Assembly: GCA_023460795.1 (NCBI GenBank)
Contig: JAEWPC010000059.1
Coordinates: forward strand, 213,667-277,666
Reading direction: 5' to 3'
Origin: Bacillota bacterium
Lineage (GTDB): Bacteria; Bacillota; Bacilli; Paenibacillales; Paenibacillaceae
Length of the DNA stretch: 64,000 nucleotides
Below the pieces are notes generated by a model. It searched no databases, had not been told where the DNA came from, and saw only the letters and a program-made list of their open reading frames with translations. The position numbers were made by a program, and so were the translations under genes. Below, piece by piece: positions 1-12,300 of the stretch. Numbering within the stretch: the first letter of the stretch is position 1; each line of letters starts with the position of its first letter.

Positions 1-1683
1 GGATCGTCGATCCGGCGATTCCGTCTGTGCTGTGAGCCCGGAGTGACTTACGGTTTCACGAAATACGTATGTATTAGCCACGGGCAGTCGGAGGGGAAAT
101 CGTCGGCCGCAACCGCGTTGTCTATCGTCAACGCCGCGCTTCAGCTTTCCTACGAGACGCATCTGCAGGAGCATCGCGCGCATTGGGAACGCAAATGGGA
201 AGCGTCCGACATCGAGATCGAGGGGGACGAGGAGGCTCAATTCGCGCTTCGTTACAGCTTGTACCAGCTGCATATTATCGCGCCGACGCATTCCGAGCGC
301 GTCTCGATTCCGGCCAGGGGGCTGTCGGGCCAGGTGTACAAAGGAGCCGTGTTCTGGGATACGGAGATGTTCATGCTGCCGTTTTTCCTCCATACGCAGC
401 CCGAGATCGCTCGCAACCTGGTCATGTATCGGGTTCATACGTTGGACGGAGCGCGCCGGAAAGCGGCCGAGTACGGCTATCGGGGAGCGTTCTATGCATG
501 GGAAAGCCAGGATACCGGGGACGACGCCTGCACGCTGTTCAATATTACGGACGTGTTCACGAATCGGCCGATGCGGACGTACTTCCGCGACAAGCAGGTT
601 CATATTAGCGCGGACGCCGCATTCGGGGTCTGGCAGTACTACGAATTCACGGGAGACGAGAGCGTTCTGCTGGAAGGCGGCGCCGAAGTCATCCTGGAGT
701 GCGCGCGATTCTTCTGCTCGTACGCCTACTACAAGCATGACAAGCAGCGTTACGAGATTCTCGATGTGACGGGTCCCGACGAGTATCACGAGCGCGTGGG
801 CAATAACGCGTTCACGAACGCCATGGCGCATAAGACGATCGAGATCGCGCTGCGGATGCTGGAGGTGCTGGCCGACAAGCATCCGGACTATGGCGAGTCG
901 TTAATCGAGAAGCTGGATTATCTCGAGGACGAACGGATGCTGAAGACGATGCTGGAGCGTCTATACGTTCCTCTGCCAGATCCGGCAACCTCGATCATCG
1001 AGCAGTTCGACGGCTATCACAAGCTGGAGGACGTCGATCTACGGACGCTCAAAAGCCGCATTCTGAACGTAAACGAATATCTTGGCGGCGGCAACGGACT
1101 GGCGACGACGACGCGAATTCTGAAGCAGGCCGACGTCGTGCTCCTGCTGCATCTGTTCAAGCGCCGTTATTCGCAGGACGTGAAACGCGCCAACTGGGAG
1201 TTCTACGAGCCGCGCACGGAGCACGGTTCGAGCTTAAGCGCCTGCATCTACGCGCTCGTCGCATCGGATATCGGTAATCCGGATTGGGCTTACCGGTACT
1301 TCCTCCGGACGGCGACGATCGATCTGACCGGCGAATCGAAGCAATACGTCGGCACGCTGTACATCGGCGGGACGCATCCCGCGGCGAACGGCGGCGCTTG
1401 GATGGCGGCGGTGCTCGGCTTCGCGGGCATCGACGCCGGCGAGGGAGCCGTGCGCATTCGGCCGGCCCTGCCCGAAGGGTGGCAGTCGATCAAGTTCGGC
1501 ATAGCCTTCCGGGGCGGGCGATATCGCATCGAGGTATCGAAGACGGAAGTCGTCGTCAGCGCGGATGCCGGCAACGAATCCGCACAGCCGTTCATCGCGA
1601 ATGGCAAGTCGGCTTCCGTTGCTCCAGGGGCTAAGTATTCATGGACGTTGAACAAAACGGCGGGAGGTGCGCGTCATGCTTAA
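1..1683 (+). CDS. GH65 disaccharide phosphorylase, 5' end cut by the window
   Basis: The frame is open from base 1, so the first possible start (GTG at 43) is internal and the N-terminal beta-sandwich domain lies outside the window. The visible part is the (alpha/alpha)6 catalytic barrel plus C-terminal domain of glycoside hydrolase family 65. It shows RGLSGQVYKGAVFWDTEMF, the phosphate-binding HGSSLS loop, and GPDEYHER, whose Glu (codon at 781) should be the general acid. GH65 enzymes cleave maltose, trehalose, kojibiose or nigerose with phosphate, giving beta-glucose 1-phosphate and glucose in the cytosol. The next gene is a beta-phosphoglucomutase, which consumes that product. Which disaccharide is used cannot be told from the sequence. 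There is no sign of decay. Confidence 0.9.
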   Translation, partial: GSSIRRFRLCCEPGVTYGFTKYVCISHGQSEGKSSAATALSIVNAALQLSYETHLQEHRAHWERKWEASDIEIEGDEEAQFALRYSLYQLHIIAPTHSERVSIPARGLSGQVYKGAVFWDTEMFMLPFFLHTQPEIARNLVMYRVHTLDGARRKAAEYGYRGAFYAWESQDTGDDACTLFNITDVFTNRPMRTYFRDKQVHISADAAFGVWQYYEFTGDESVLLEGGAEVILECARFFCSYAYYKHDKQRYEILDVTGPDEYHERVGNNAFTNAMAHKTIEIALRMLEVLADKHPDYGESLIEKLDYLEDERMLKTMLERLYVPLPDPATSIIEQFDGYHKLEDVDLRTLKSRILNVNEYLGGGNGLATTTRILKQADVVLLLHLFKRRYSQDVKRANWEFYEPRTEHGSSLSACIYALVASDIGNPDWAYRYFLRTATIDLTGESKQYVGTLYIGGTHPAANGGAWMAAVLGFAGIDAGEGAVRIRPALPEGWQSIKFGIAFRGGRYRIEVSKTEVVVSADAGNESAQPFIANGKSASVAPGAKYSWTLNKTAGGARHA

Positions 1684-2311
1684 CCGGATTAAAGGCGCGA
1701 TATTCGATTTGGACGGAGTCATCGTCGACACGGCCAAGTATCATTATTTGGCTTGGAAACAGCTCGCTGACCAGCGAGGCATCGCGTTCACCGAGCACGA
1801 CAACGAGCGATTGAAGGGCGTAAGCCGGATGCGGTCGCTGGACATCATCCTCGAGCTTGGAGGCTTGACGTTGCCGGACGAAGAGAAGGAAGCGATGGCG
1901 ACGTATAAGAACGAGCTGTATCTCGACTACATCCGCCGCATGGACGAGTCCGAGATTCTGCCCGGAGCGAAGGAATATATGACCTCGTTGCGGGCGAAGG
2001 GGGTTCGAATCGCGCTCGGCTCCGCGAGCAAGAACGCGGCATTCATCCTAGAGCGCGTAGGGCTTAGCGAGTTGTTCGACGCGGTCATCGACGGCACGAA
2101 GGTGTCCAAGGCGAAGCCGGATCCCGAGGTGTTCCTCGTCGCCTGCGAGTCGCTCGGTCTGACGCCGCGAGACTGCGCCGTTTACGAGGACGCGGCCGCC
2201 GGCGTTCAAGCCGCGAAGGCAGCCGGCATCTACGTCGTCGGCATCGGCACTGCCGACGTGCTGGGGGAAGCCGACGAAGTCGTCGCGGGGTTGGGTGATT
2301 TGGTTGGGTAG
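1676..2311 (+). CDS. pgmB: beta-phosphoglucomutase (HAD superfamily)
   Basis: This 211-residue protein converts beta-glucose 1-phosphate to glucose 6-phosphate and so feeds the phosphorolysis product of the preceding GH65 enzyme into glycolysis. The N-terminal FDLDGVIVDT motif gives the nucleophile Asp11 and acid/base Asp13. It is followed by a helical cap, SASKN (HAD motif II region), KAKPDPEVF with the motif III Lys, and YEDAAAGVQAA (motif IV acidic pair). I chose the ATG at 1676 over the GTG at 1667 because GGGAGGT at 1662-1668 is 8 bases upstream of it. The gene overlaps the GH65 stop by 8 bases, indicating translational coupling. The length is normal for the family. Confidence 0.92.
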   Translation: MLNRIKGAIFDLDGVIVDTAKYHYLAWKQLADQRGIAFTEHDNERLKGVSRMRSLDIILELGGLTLPDEEKEAMATYKNELYLDYIRRMDESEILPGAKEYMTSLRAKGVRIALGSASKNAAFILERVGLSELFDAVIDGTKVSKAKPDPEVFLVACESLGLTPRDCAVYEDAAAGVQAAKAAGIYVVGIGTADVLGEADEVVAGLGDLVG

Positions 2312-2356
2312 GAGCAGGTAGGCGGATATCGGCAGTTGAAATGATCTATCACATGC

Positions 2357-2390
2357 GGCGCAGGGGAGACCATCTCCTGTCGCCTTTTTT
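2357..2390 (+). terminator. rho-independent terminator after pgmB
   Basis: An imperfect GC-rich hairpin (GGCG...AGGGGAGA / TCTCCT...CGCC) is followed by six T residues. It ends the phosphorylase operon. The AT-rich island starts immediately after it. Confidence 0.8.
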
Positions 2391-2507
2391 ATTTGTCAAA
2401 AATTCTACTAGTATCTATGCAATAAATATCTCTTCTTGGTAGAATGTTCAAGAAAATAAATTAATAGTTCGAAAGGTATAAAAATATATTGAAAGGTGAG
2501 ATTTGTA

Positions 2508-5500
2508 GTGAAAATTAGGGTATTTGGACTCGTGATAGTGGTGCTGGTAGTTTGTTTGTTGGCGGCTGCACCTAGTACCAAAGCAGCAAGCTATCGCTAT
2601 CAGTATAATTACAATAATCAGTTGATCTCGGTTCAATATACTGATGATGTTCAGAGTAGATATCAGATGCAATATGATTTGAATGGGAATTTGCTTGCGA
2701 GACACAAACTGGCTGAATCTAACTTAGCTGGTGGACAAATACATACGATTGCTCTGCGCAACGATCAGACAGTATGGACTTGGGGCGGTAATGATTCGGG
2801 ACAATTAGGAGACGGAACGACGAATAATCATAGTCGTCCGGCACAAGTCCCTGGTCTGGAGACGGTCATTGAGGTTGCTGCTGGGGATTATCATAGTCTC
2901 GTTCTAAAGGCGGATGGAACAGTATGGGCATTCGGCAGTAATACATACGGACAGCTTGGGGACGGTACGTTAACGAATAGATTGGTTCCGGTACAAGTAG
3001 TTGGACTTAGCAGTATTGTTTCCATAACGGCAGGTAGCGACTTCAGTCTAGCACTTGACAAACATGGGAACGTTTGGGGCTTCGGTCGCAACCAATTCGG
3101 TCAATTGGGAGACGGAACAACAAGCAATAAGACGAAACCTGTAAAGGTTAAGACGAGTGATATAAATGCAATTTCGGCAGGAGCTAATCATGTGTTAGCT
3201 ACAACCAATTCTGGTCAGCTTTGGTCGTGGGGGGCTAATCAGAGCGCTCAACTTGGTGATGGGACTGTTGTAAATAAGTCATTGCCATCAGTGATTTCTG
3301 GAATAGATTCCGTTCAATGGATCGCAGCGGGAGGGTCTTTTAGTCTTGCGCTAAAGAGCGATGGTAGTGTGTGGGGATTTGGTCATAGTTATGGTCAACC
3401 AGACAGTTCAGTGCCAGTTATGATTTCAAACGGTGCAATTGATATTTCGGCTGGACCAAACCACGTTTTTATCTTGGGTGAAAATGGTTATCTATTGGCC
3501 TGGGGACAAAATAATCACGGTCAGTTAGGTTTTCCGAATTTCTTTCCGTGTTGTGACATTCCAAACCCTGCGATGGTAGTTTCAGTTAATGCCGCCAATG
3601 TGGCCAAAAGTATGAATCATAGTTTATTTGTAGGAAAAGATGGTACGGTATGGGCAGCCGGAGCTAACAATTATGGGCAAATAGGAAATGGTACAGTCCA
3701 AGAGTTAAATGAATTTATACCCGTATTCGAACTTAACAATTCTGCACCTAGCGAGCCTACGAATGTCGCTGTAAGCGAGATAACGAACTCAACGATTCGC
3801 TTATTGTGGAGCCCATCCGTTGACAATGCAGGCATTGGGTATTACGAGGTGTACGATGGCTCGACTTTAATATCAACGACACCGAATTCCGAACCGGGTA
3901 TCGTAATTGATAATCTGACTTCCAACACATATTACCATCTTACCGTCAAAGCGGTCGATATATCAGGAAATAGTTCAGCATCCAGTGCAATTGTTGACGT
4001 GCTAACGAAACCGAACGCTCCTGCGAACGCAACCGTAACGGAAACGACTGCGACTACAGTAAGTTTAAAATGGGAAGCTCCGGAAATACACGAAGGTATC
4101 GCGGGCTACGTCATTTATTCCGGAGACATTATTATCGGCACGACAACGGCAACGTCGTTTACAGCGACGGAGCTTGAATCGGAGCAATCCTACGATTTTT
4201 ATATCAAAGCGAAGGATGTAGCTGACCAGTTATCGGATGTGAGTAATACCGTTAATGCAACGACGGAAAGCGGATGGGTAGAACCGGATCCACAAGGGAA
4301 TCTCCTGTTAAACTCCGGGTTCGAGCATGTAATTACTGGAAATCCACCGTCCTGGAACAAATATATATCGAGCGCAGCAAGCGGCGGCGTCACAAGCATA
4401 ACTTCGCCGGTGAATGGCGGCAGCAAGGCGGTACAGCTTGCGGCAAGCGGACTGCCTGCGTGGGATAATGCGCATATATCGCAGCGGTTCGAAGTGACGG
4501 GAGGCGGATATTACCGCCTGACCGGATATTTGCAGGCTGCGGCACTGGAACATGCGTTCGGTCAGTTGCAAGTTCAGTTTAATGATGCGAACGACCAATA
4601 CATTACGCACGATGCGGCTAAAATCGAGAACGTCACGAGTGACTACTTGATGCTAGAGCTCAACAAAGCAATTCCGGCGAATGCGAAGTATGCATACGTG
4701 ACGGTGCAATTGGTCGCGAACGATGCGAACGGTTCGGGCACGTTGTACGTCGACGACGTGAAGTTCGAATATGCGTCTGAAGCGGAAATGTTAACGAACG
4801 GCGGAATGGAAAGCGGCCTGGACGGCGTCATTCCTGGATGGGGCAAGAGCTTAGAGGCGCCGACCGGGGGCATTGTAAGCGTCACTTCGCCGGTGAATGG
4901 CGGCAGCCGTGCGGTTCAGATGACAGCTGACGGAATGGACATTTGGAACCGGGCATATATGACGCAACGGATGGATGTGATCGGGGGCAGCTCATACCGG
5001 TTGTCCGGGCAGTTCCAGGTCGATGCGTTGGAGCGTGCGCTAGCGGAGCTGACCATTCGGTTCTTCGATGCGAACAATCAATACATCTCTGACTACCTGA
5101 TCTCGATTAACGAGGTGACGAACGGCTACGCACTGCTGGAGCAGAACCGGGTCGTACCTGCGAACGCGGCGTATGCAGAGGTCATGGTTTCGCTTGTTGC
5201 CAACGAAGCGAACGGTTCGGGCACGATCTATGTGGACGACGTGAAGTTCGAATATGTAACGGATGCTGCTCTATTGGTAAACGGCGGAATGGAAAGCGCG
5301 ACGGCCAACGGACCGATCGGTTGGAACAAATATGTATCGAGCGCGGCGAGCGGCGGCGTCACAAGCATAACTTCGCCGGTGAATGGCGGCAGCAAGGCGG
5401 TACAGCTTGCGGCAAGCGGACTGCCTGCATGGGATAACGCAAATATATCGCAGCGGTTCGAAGTGACGGGAGGCGGATATTACCGCCTGACTGGATATTT

Positions 5501-6236
5501 GCAGGCTGTGGCGCTGGATCATGCGTTCGGTCAACTGCAAGTTCAGTTTAACGATGCGAACGACCAATACATTACGAACTATATTACCGATGTCGAGAAT
5601 GTCACGAGCGGCTACTTAATGCTAGAGCAGAACAAAGCGATTCCGGAGAATGCGAAGTATGCGTATGTGACGGTGCAATTGGTCGCGAACGATGCGAACG
5701 GTTCGGGCACGTTGTACGTCGACGATGTGAAGTTCGAATATGCGTCTGAAGCGGCACTGCTGACGAACGGTGGAATGGAAAGCGGTCTGGACGGCGTCAT
5801 TCCAGGGTGGCGGACGCATGTGTCTGAACTTGCGACGGGCAGCGTGACTAGTGTTACTTCATCGGTGTATGGTAATAAGGGTGTTATGATTTCAGCAAGT
5901 GGATTACCTGCATGGGACAATGCCAATCTGTCCCAGAGGGTTGAAGTTACTGGTGGCGTCAACTACCGGTTAACGGGATATCTTCACGCGGTTGAACTGG
6001 ATCATGCATATGGTCAAATGCACATTTTGTTTACAGATGTGAATGATCAGTATATCTCACATTACTCTACCGACCTAACAAGCGTTACAAACGGATATGA
6101 GATTCTTCAGAATACCAACGCAGTTCCTGGCAATGCAAAGTATGCATATATCACAATCTATCTAGTTGCTAATGAAGCCGGCGGATCAGGGACCTTATAT
6201 GCAGATGAAGTGAGACTGGAATTATTGGTTGAATAG
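2508..6236 (+). CDS. secreted RCC1-propeller / FN3 / carbohydrate-binding-like repeat protein
   Basis: This 1,242-residue protein has a signal peptide (about 1-23, ending near TKAAS) followed by a short YD-type motif (residues about 25-60, YNNQL and YDLNGNLLARH) like one unit of an RHS protein. Seven RCC1 repeats follow (about 74-411; VWxWGxNxxGQLGDGT, enough for one seven-bladed propeller), then two fibronectin III domains (about 413-588) and four tandem repeats of about 160 residues that look like carbohydrate-binding beta-sandwiches. GTG 2508 is the better start: AAAGGTGAG (2492-2500) sits 7 bases upstream, whereas GTG 2496 lies inside that site. No catalytic domain is seen. It lies just upstream of the RHS toxin gene and shares its YD motif, so a cell-surface role linked to that toxin is likely but inferred. 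Confidence 0.8.
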   Translation: MKIRVFGLVIVVLVVCLLAAAPSTKAASYRYQYNYNNQLISVQYTDDVQSRYQMQYDLNGNLLARHKLAESNLAGGQIHTIALRNDQTVWTWGGNDSGQLGDGTTNNHSRPAQVPGLETVIEVAAGDYHSLVLKADGTVWAFGSNTYGQLGDGTLTNRLVPVQVVGLSSIVSITAGSDFSLALDKHGNVWGFGRNQFGQLGDGTTSNKTKPVKVKTSDINAISAGANHVLATTNSGQLWSWGANQSAQLGDGTVVNKSLPSVISGIDSVQWIAAGGSFSLALKSDGSVWGFGHSYGQPDSSVPVMISNGAIDISAGPNHVFILGENGYLLAWGQNNHGQLGFPNFFPCCDIPNPAMVVSVNAANVAKSMNHSLFVGKDGTVWAAGANNYGQIGNGTVQELNEFIPVFELNNSAPSEPTNVAVSEITNSTIRLLWSPSVDNAGIGYYEVYDGSTLISTTPNSEPGIVIDNLTSNTYYHLTVKAVDISGNSSASSAIVDVLTKPNAPANATVTETTATTVSLKWEAPEIHEGIAGYVIYSGDIIIGTTTATSFTATELESEQSYDFYIKAKDVADQLSDVSNTVNATTESGWVEPDPQGNLLLNSGFEHVITGNPPSWNKYISSAASGGVTSITSPVNGGSKAVQLAASGLPAWDNAHISQRFEVTGGGYYRLTGYLQAAALEHAFGQLQVQFNDANDQYITHDAAKIENVTSDYLMLELNKAIPANAKYAYVTVQLVANDANGSGTLYVDDVKFEYASEAEMLTNGGMESGLDGVIPGWGKSLEAPTGGIVSVTSPVNGGSRAVQMTADGMDIWNRAYMTQRMDVIGGSSYRLSGQFQVDALERALAELTIRFFDANNQYISDYLISINEVTNGYALLEQNRVVPANAAYAEVMVSLVANEANGSGTIYVDDVKFEYVTDAALLVNGGMESATANGPIGWNKYVSSAASGGVTSITSPVNGGSKAVQLAASGLPAWDNANISQRFEVTGGGYYRLTGYLQAVALDHAFGQLQVQFNDANDQYITNYITDVENVTSGYLMLEQNKAIPENAKYAYVTVQLVANDANGSGTLYVDDVKFEYASEAALLTNGGMESGLDGVIPGWRTHVSELATGSVTSVTSSVYGNKGVMISASGLPAWDNANLSQRVEVTGGVNYRLTGYLHAVELDHAYGQMHILFTDVNDQYISHYSTDLTSVTNGYEILQNTNAVPGNAKYAYITIYLVANEAGGSGTLYADEVRLELLVE
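4300..6233 (+). repeat. four tandem carbohydrate-binding-like coding repeats
   Basis: Four in-frame repeats of roughly 480 bp begin near 4300, 4785, 5265 and 5750. Each starts with an LLxNGGMES-type motif and ends with a GSGTLYVDDVKFEY-type motif. Units 1 and 3 are almost identical over long stretches (compare 4339-4500 with 5320-5481). Unit 4 is AT-rich and more divergent, while units 1-3 are GC-rich. This looks like recent duplication or gene conversion. Confidence 0.85.
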
Positions 6237-6355
6237 ATAAGCAAAGCATAGTTCTAGATCATTAAAGTGAAATCGAAAGTGTTTTAAATCAATAGCTGTG
6301 GAGTCAGATAAGTACAAGAATTCGAAGATTATAAGTACACTAGGAGGTACTTTTG

Positions 6356-9300
6356 GTGAAATCTTGGATAAAGAAGTTCACAACAGCAATTATTATTTGT
6401 GCATTTCTGTTTAATTTATTTACAGAGAGTTCATCGATTTATGCTTCAACTCCATCAAACAGTAAAATCAGCGACCAGATCAATATAATTGGAATCGACG
6501 ATTCAACAGACTATATCATTAAATACAAGAATTTCGATAAAGGTAAAGTAGCTGTAGGGAAAAAGGCTAAGAAAATTAGGGATTTTCAGCGTCTTAAATT
6601 GTCGAAAGCAAAACTAGATGCTAGAGATCTAGAATCATTAAAGAAGGATAGTAATATCGAATATATTGAGCCTGACTATCCTTTGGAAATGTCAGGAGAT
6701 ATGGTTGATATTAATTTGAAGCAAATTCATGTTCCTGAAGTACATGAAAACCAGTTCTATGGAGATGGAATAAAAGTTGCAGTCTTCGATACAGGTATTG
6801 ACACAGAATCAACTGAGTTGAGAATCGCAGGAGGAGCTTCATTTGTTGATAATGAACCTGACTATGACGATAATAACGGTCATGGGACAATGGTTGCCGG
6901 TATTCTAGCTGCTCTTAACGATGACACGGGGCTAGTTGGGGTTGCGCCTAATGTGAAACTTTATGCAGTTAAAGTGTTAGATGAACAGGGAAGCGGCTCA
7001 TATAGTCAGGTTATAGCTGCGTTAGAATGGGCAGTTGCCAACGATATAGATATCGTTTCGATGAGCTTTGCAGGAAGAAGTGATTCTCGGGCTCTACGCG
7101 AAGCGATACAGCTTGCCAATAATAATGGGGTTCTCTTGATTGGGGCTGCAGGGAATAACGGATCGGATATTGTAAGCTTTCCAGCTCTTTATGAGCAAGT
7201 AATCTCAGTAGGTGCTGTGGACCAGTATAACAAGCCTGCTTATTTTACAAATCGCGGGAAAGTCGATCTTGTAGCGCCAGGCGTACATGTTTCCGGTTTA
7301 ACGTTAACCAAAGGCGCATACACCTCAGGCAGCGGCACGTCATTTGCCGTGCCCTTTGTCACTGGTGTTGCGGCACTACTAAAACAAGCACAACCACAGC
7401 TACAGAATGTGCAGATCAGGGACTTTTTGAAGGAGGGGGCAATTCCATTAGGCAGTCCAGCTCTATTTGGATCTGGTCTAGTTAATGCTGCCCGATCTTT
7501 TAAACAACTAGGATTCGATATTCAAGAAGAAATTCCGGAAAATGCAAACGATGATGGCGATTTGTCATTCCTAACGGAGTTTCCACCTCTGAAGACATCA
7601 GTATCCGAAGTTGATGACAATGAAATTTCTAAACTTATCGCGATGAAGAGCGGCGAAGAGAACGAATACCAACTAGATCCAAACTTAATTCAAATCCAAG
7701 CATCATCAGATACAAATATATTGAACGCGTTACGTAGTATGACTATCAAGACGAACGAAGCGCCTTTTAAGGTGAGTGCAGGAAACGAGACAATCTCTCC
7801 CATCAGCGGTTCACTATCCACTGCAGCGACAGATCTATTTCTACCTGGACGTAACGGGCTATCTTTTGCATTAACAAGAACGTATGATAGTGCTTCTTCA
7901 CAATTATATGAGCCAGGATATGAGACAAAGTTTTATTGCGACTGTGTAATAACGTATAAAACCTATTCATATTTAGAGAAGAAGAAAAAAGATGCAAACG
8001 GGAACTTTGAATCAGGGTCATTGTTACTTAATTATCAAGTTAATAATTTCGCCTACTCAAGTTCGCAGGGTCATCCTTGGATGAGCGATCTCTTCGATGC
8101 TGTTAGTTGGTTAAGTTATATTCAACCCAAAATAAGCGGGCAAACGATAACAGAAACAGCTTGGACTACTGTACCAGATTATGATGGATATTACTCCCGA
8201 TATGTTGAGAAGGGGACATCGGATTTCACCTTCTCACAATCAATTGCAGTATATTTGGGAACGAGAAGTATCGCGAAGCAACCGACGCAGGAGGAGAAAT
8301 CTTCACCAATCGGGAAGGGGTGGTCATGGAACATACCGAGCATAAAAACCGTTGAGGGTAAGAAGTATATCAATCTCGGTAATAACTCCGTATATGAAAT
8401 TGACATTAATTCACTTGCGATTAAAGACTATCCATGGAAGGATTTATCAATATCGTATGATAGCACTGTAACTGTTAATGGTGAGCGATCATCTTATGCT
8501 TTAAGCAACCTATCAGGAGTCAAGCACTATTTCACTTCGGACGGACGATTAATTCAAATAGCAGACCGTTATAATAACACCATTCAATTTAAATATATCC
8601 AAAAACAAGAATATGGGTTGGTATTATCAAGTATTACGGATGTTATTGGCAACTCGATACAAATAACGTATAACGCCAATGAAGTAGTTCTCAAACAAGG
8701 TTCTAAAACTGTAACTTATCACAAATCAAAATTAACAAGACAATATCATAGGGTTCCAATTGAGCTATATACTGAAGTGCTTGATGCAGTAACAGACGTA
8801 GCAGGTAGACAAACTAAATATCAATATGAAGTTAAAAATGCGTATGCTTTCATTTCTGAAGAAGCAGCAATAAATCCCTACTTATTATTGTCAGGTATCG
8901 ATTACCCTACAGGTGCACAAACGAAGTATGTATTCGAGAAGAATCCTCTCCCGAAATTCACAACTTCGATGGCATATTCCGAATCGTACCGACTATCTTC
9001 AAGGTATGAGGTTATAGGAACGAGTACTTATAATAAGACAGATTTATCTTATACAGGTAATATCAGTTACCCGGCAACAGGTAGGGTAAACTTCTCAACA
9101 AAAATGAATAATGGATTAACGACAACAACATATAACAATCGCAGGGAGTATTTTGATGATAATACTCCGAATATGTATTATACGGATAGTGTCGTTCAAA
9201 CCGATGGGGTACAACAACGGGTAACAAACTATCTCTATGATGAAGCTAAGAAGCGAACAAGTCCGATTCAGACGAGTACGAACATTACTTCGAACGGTCA

Positions 9301-12300
9301 ATCTTCAACATCTGCAATCTATAAGTCAACATATGATGACTTTGGGAATGTACTAACTTCAACAGACCCGAATAATCAACAAACCAGTTTCCAGTATGAT
9401 TCGTCTGGTTTATTAAGCTCTGTAACTCAACCGATTGATACAATAAAAAAACAATTTATTCAGTACATTCGGAATAATAAAGGTACGATTACGCAGATCA
9501 TTACTCGAGAAAACAATAGTGCCGGTAAACTACTTAGCCAACTGTATTTGGAGGATATTGATCCTGCAACGGGAAACATACGCAAAATGCGTCAATTGGA
9601 CGATAACCGTGAAGTCGTAAAGACTATTGAATATGATCCCGTATATCAATCTGCATATCCAAGCAAGGAGACAGTAGTTACAAAGAATTATGAGGGCAAT
9701 TCACAATCTAACTCAATAAGTTATCAGTATGATCTACCAACAGGACAAGTTACAAAAATTATTGATGGCAATAGCAACGCTACATCATATAAGTATGATG
9801 TATTAGGTAGAGTGACAAATGTAATAAATCCGGATAATAGCTCTTCATCAATCGAATATAATGATTTGTTGAACAGAGTTCGTGCTACAGATGAGACCGG
9901 TGTCGTTACTGAATCCCGATTTAATCAACTTGGTTGGCCGACTGAGACTGGAAATTTTGTTAACGGCAATTTCAATAGACTCTCCTATAACGTGTATGAT
10001 GTTTACGGTCAACTTGATTATCAATTGGACGGTCAAGGCCGTAAAACGGATTATAATTACGATAAATGGGGTAGAGTTGTCTACGAAAAGTACGGACCGG
10101 GCGAAACTACGATATCCTATGATGATGTAAACCGTAAAAAGATAATAACTGATGCTCAAGGGAATAGAATTGCATCGACATTTGATATCCTAGGACAAGT
10201 CGTTAAAACAGAGCAGTTGTTGCAGAATAAAACTGTTGTGATGAATCAAACGGAATATAATCACGCGGGCCTTGTAACTAAATCGATTGATTCAAACAAT
10301 CAAAGTACTTTCTTTAATTATGATGCGTTAGGCAGACTTGTCAGTGTTACTAATCCTAAAGGGGAACAAACAAGCTATACCTATAGCTTGCTAGGCCTAT
10401 TATCGAAAGTGGAATTCCCAGACCATACGTATGAACTGAATCGGTATGATGAATTGGGAAGATTAATTCAAAAAACTGATCCATCAGGTGATGTGGAAAA
10501 GTATAAATATGACGCAAACGGTAATTTAGTTAATTTCGTAAACCGTAAAAACGAAGTTGTAAGCTACGAGTATAACAAAAGGAATCTACTGGGGAAAGAA
10601 GCAGCCACTACCGAAGTAATCACTTACACTTACGATTTAGCCGGACGACGCAAATCCATGACAGACAATACGGGTACGTCAAATTACAACTACAACCCAT
10701 CAACAGGACAGTTGAGTTCTGTTGTATTTCCAGATGGACGACAAATGACCTATGAATACGACAAGATCGGTAACCGCACAAAATCGACGGATCCTTTCGG
10801 GCAACAAACAGATTATGTGTATTATTCAGATAGAAATTTACTCAAAGGTGTTGGGCAGGTAACGGGATGGGAAAATGAAAGCGATCCATTGGGATTGGAT
10901 GCGAAATATGAATACAACAACAGTGGACAGACTGCCAAAGTCCAATTCTCGAATGGAACAACTCAGAACTATACTTACAAAGATTTGAATCTGGATAGTG
11001 TCGTTCACAAAGCTTCGAACGGGGCGATCTTAAGCTCATTTGCCTATGCTTATGATGATAATGGCAATATCAAGAGCAAAACAGAAAATAACCAGACTCA
11101 CGTATACACCTACGATTCGCTGAACCGCATTAAAACCAATAGTCAGTATAATGAGACCTATAGCTACGATATCAAAGGGAATAGGTTAACTCTAGAATCA
11201 GGGAATCCGCCAGCTATTAGTTTAGGGCAATATGAGTACGATAAATGGAATAGACTAACGAAAGTAACCAACGAAGATGGTAGCACGGTAACCTATCGTT
11301 ACAATGGCGATGGTTTGTTGTACGAACGAACAGAGAACGGGCAAACTACGCGTTACTACTGGGATGGCGACCAAATCGCCGCAGAAGCAACCATTATAAA
11401 TGGATCTCCTTCGTATAAAGCGAGTTATATTCGAGGCAATGGACTAGTTGCGCGTAAAGCGAGCGATGGAACGAAGGGGTATTATCTAACGAATGGTCAC
11501 GGGGATGTTACAGAGATTCGGAACAGCAACGGAGGATTACTGAATAAGTACAATTACGATATTTGGGGAAATCCTACTGTCGTTCAAAAACAAACAGATA
11601 ATCCATTTATGTATTCAGGAGAAATGTGGGATGAAAAGGTTGGATTGCAGTATCTCCGTGCGCGTTGGTATGACCCTACAATGGGGCGGTTTATCAATGA
11701 GGATACGTATGAGGGACAAATCGACAATCCACTTAGCTTGAATCTTTATACGTATGTGCAAAATAATCCGTTGATTTATAGTGACCCTAGTGGGTTTATG
11801 CCAACTGAAATTGAAGCTGCAGAAATGGCGGCAAATGTCTATACAGTTACACAAGCCGATATAAAAAAAGGAATAGCACTTTCTGGTGGTTGGACACCAA
11901 TATTAATGTATACCAATGATGAGAGCTTAAAAATGGTAGTATACTCTAGATATCTAAGTGAAAGAGGTACTTATGGGTCATATGAGTATACGATAGCAAA
12001 CAAAGGAACTAATTTTACATGGGATGACATTAAGAATGATCTTCAACAACCAATCGGCTATTCAACAGATATGGAAGACTCAATATTTTATTCAACTCAA
12101 TTTGTAGAAGATCATATGTCATCTGAGATCACTTTTGTTGGACACTCTAAAGGTGGCGCTGAAGCAATTGCGAATGCAGTTGCAACGAATAGAAACGCAA
12201 TTACTTTCAACCCTGCAGTCCCTAATCTAAGTGCATATGGACTAGATGGTTCAAGTTACACGGGATATTTAAGAAATTTTGTGGTTAAAAATGAAATACT

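Noticed and set aside
2496..2507. GTG 2496 as the start of the RCC1 protein
   Set aside because: It lies inside the best ribosome site (AAAGGTGAG). GTG 2508 has proper spacing and gives a normal signal peptide.
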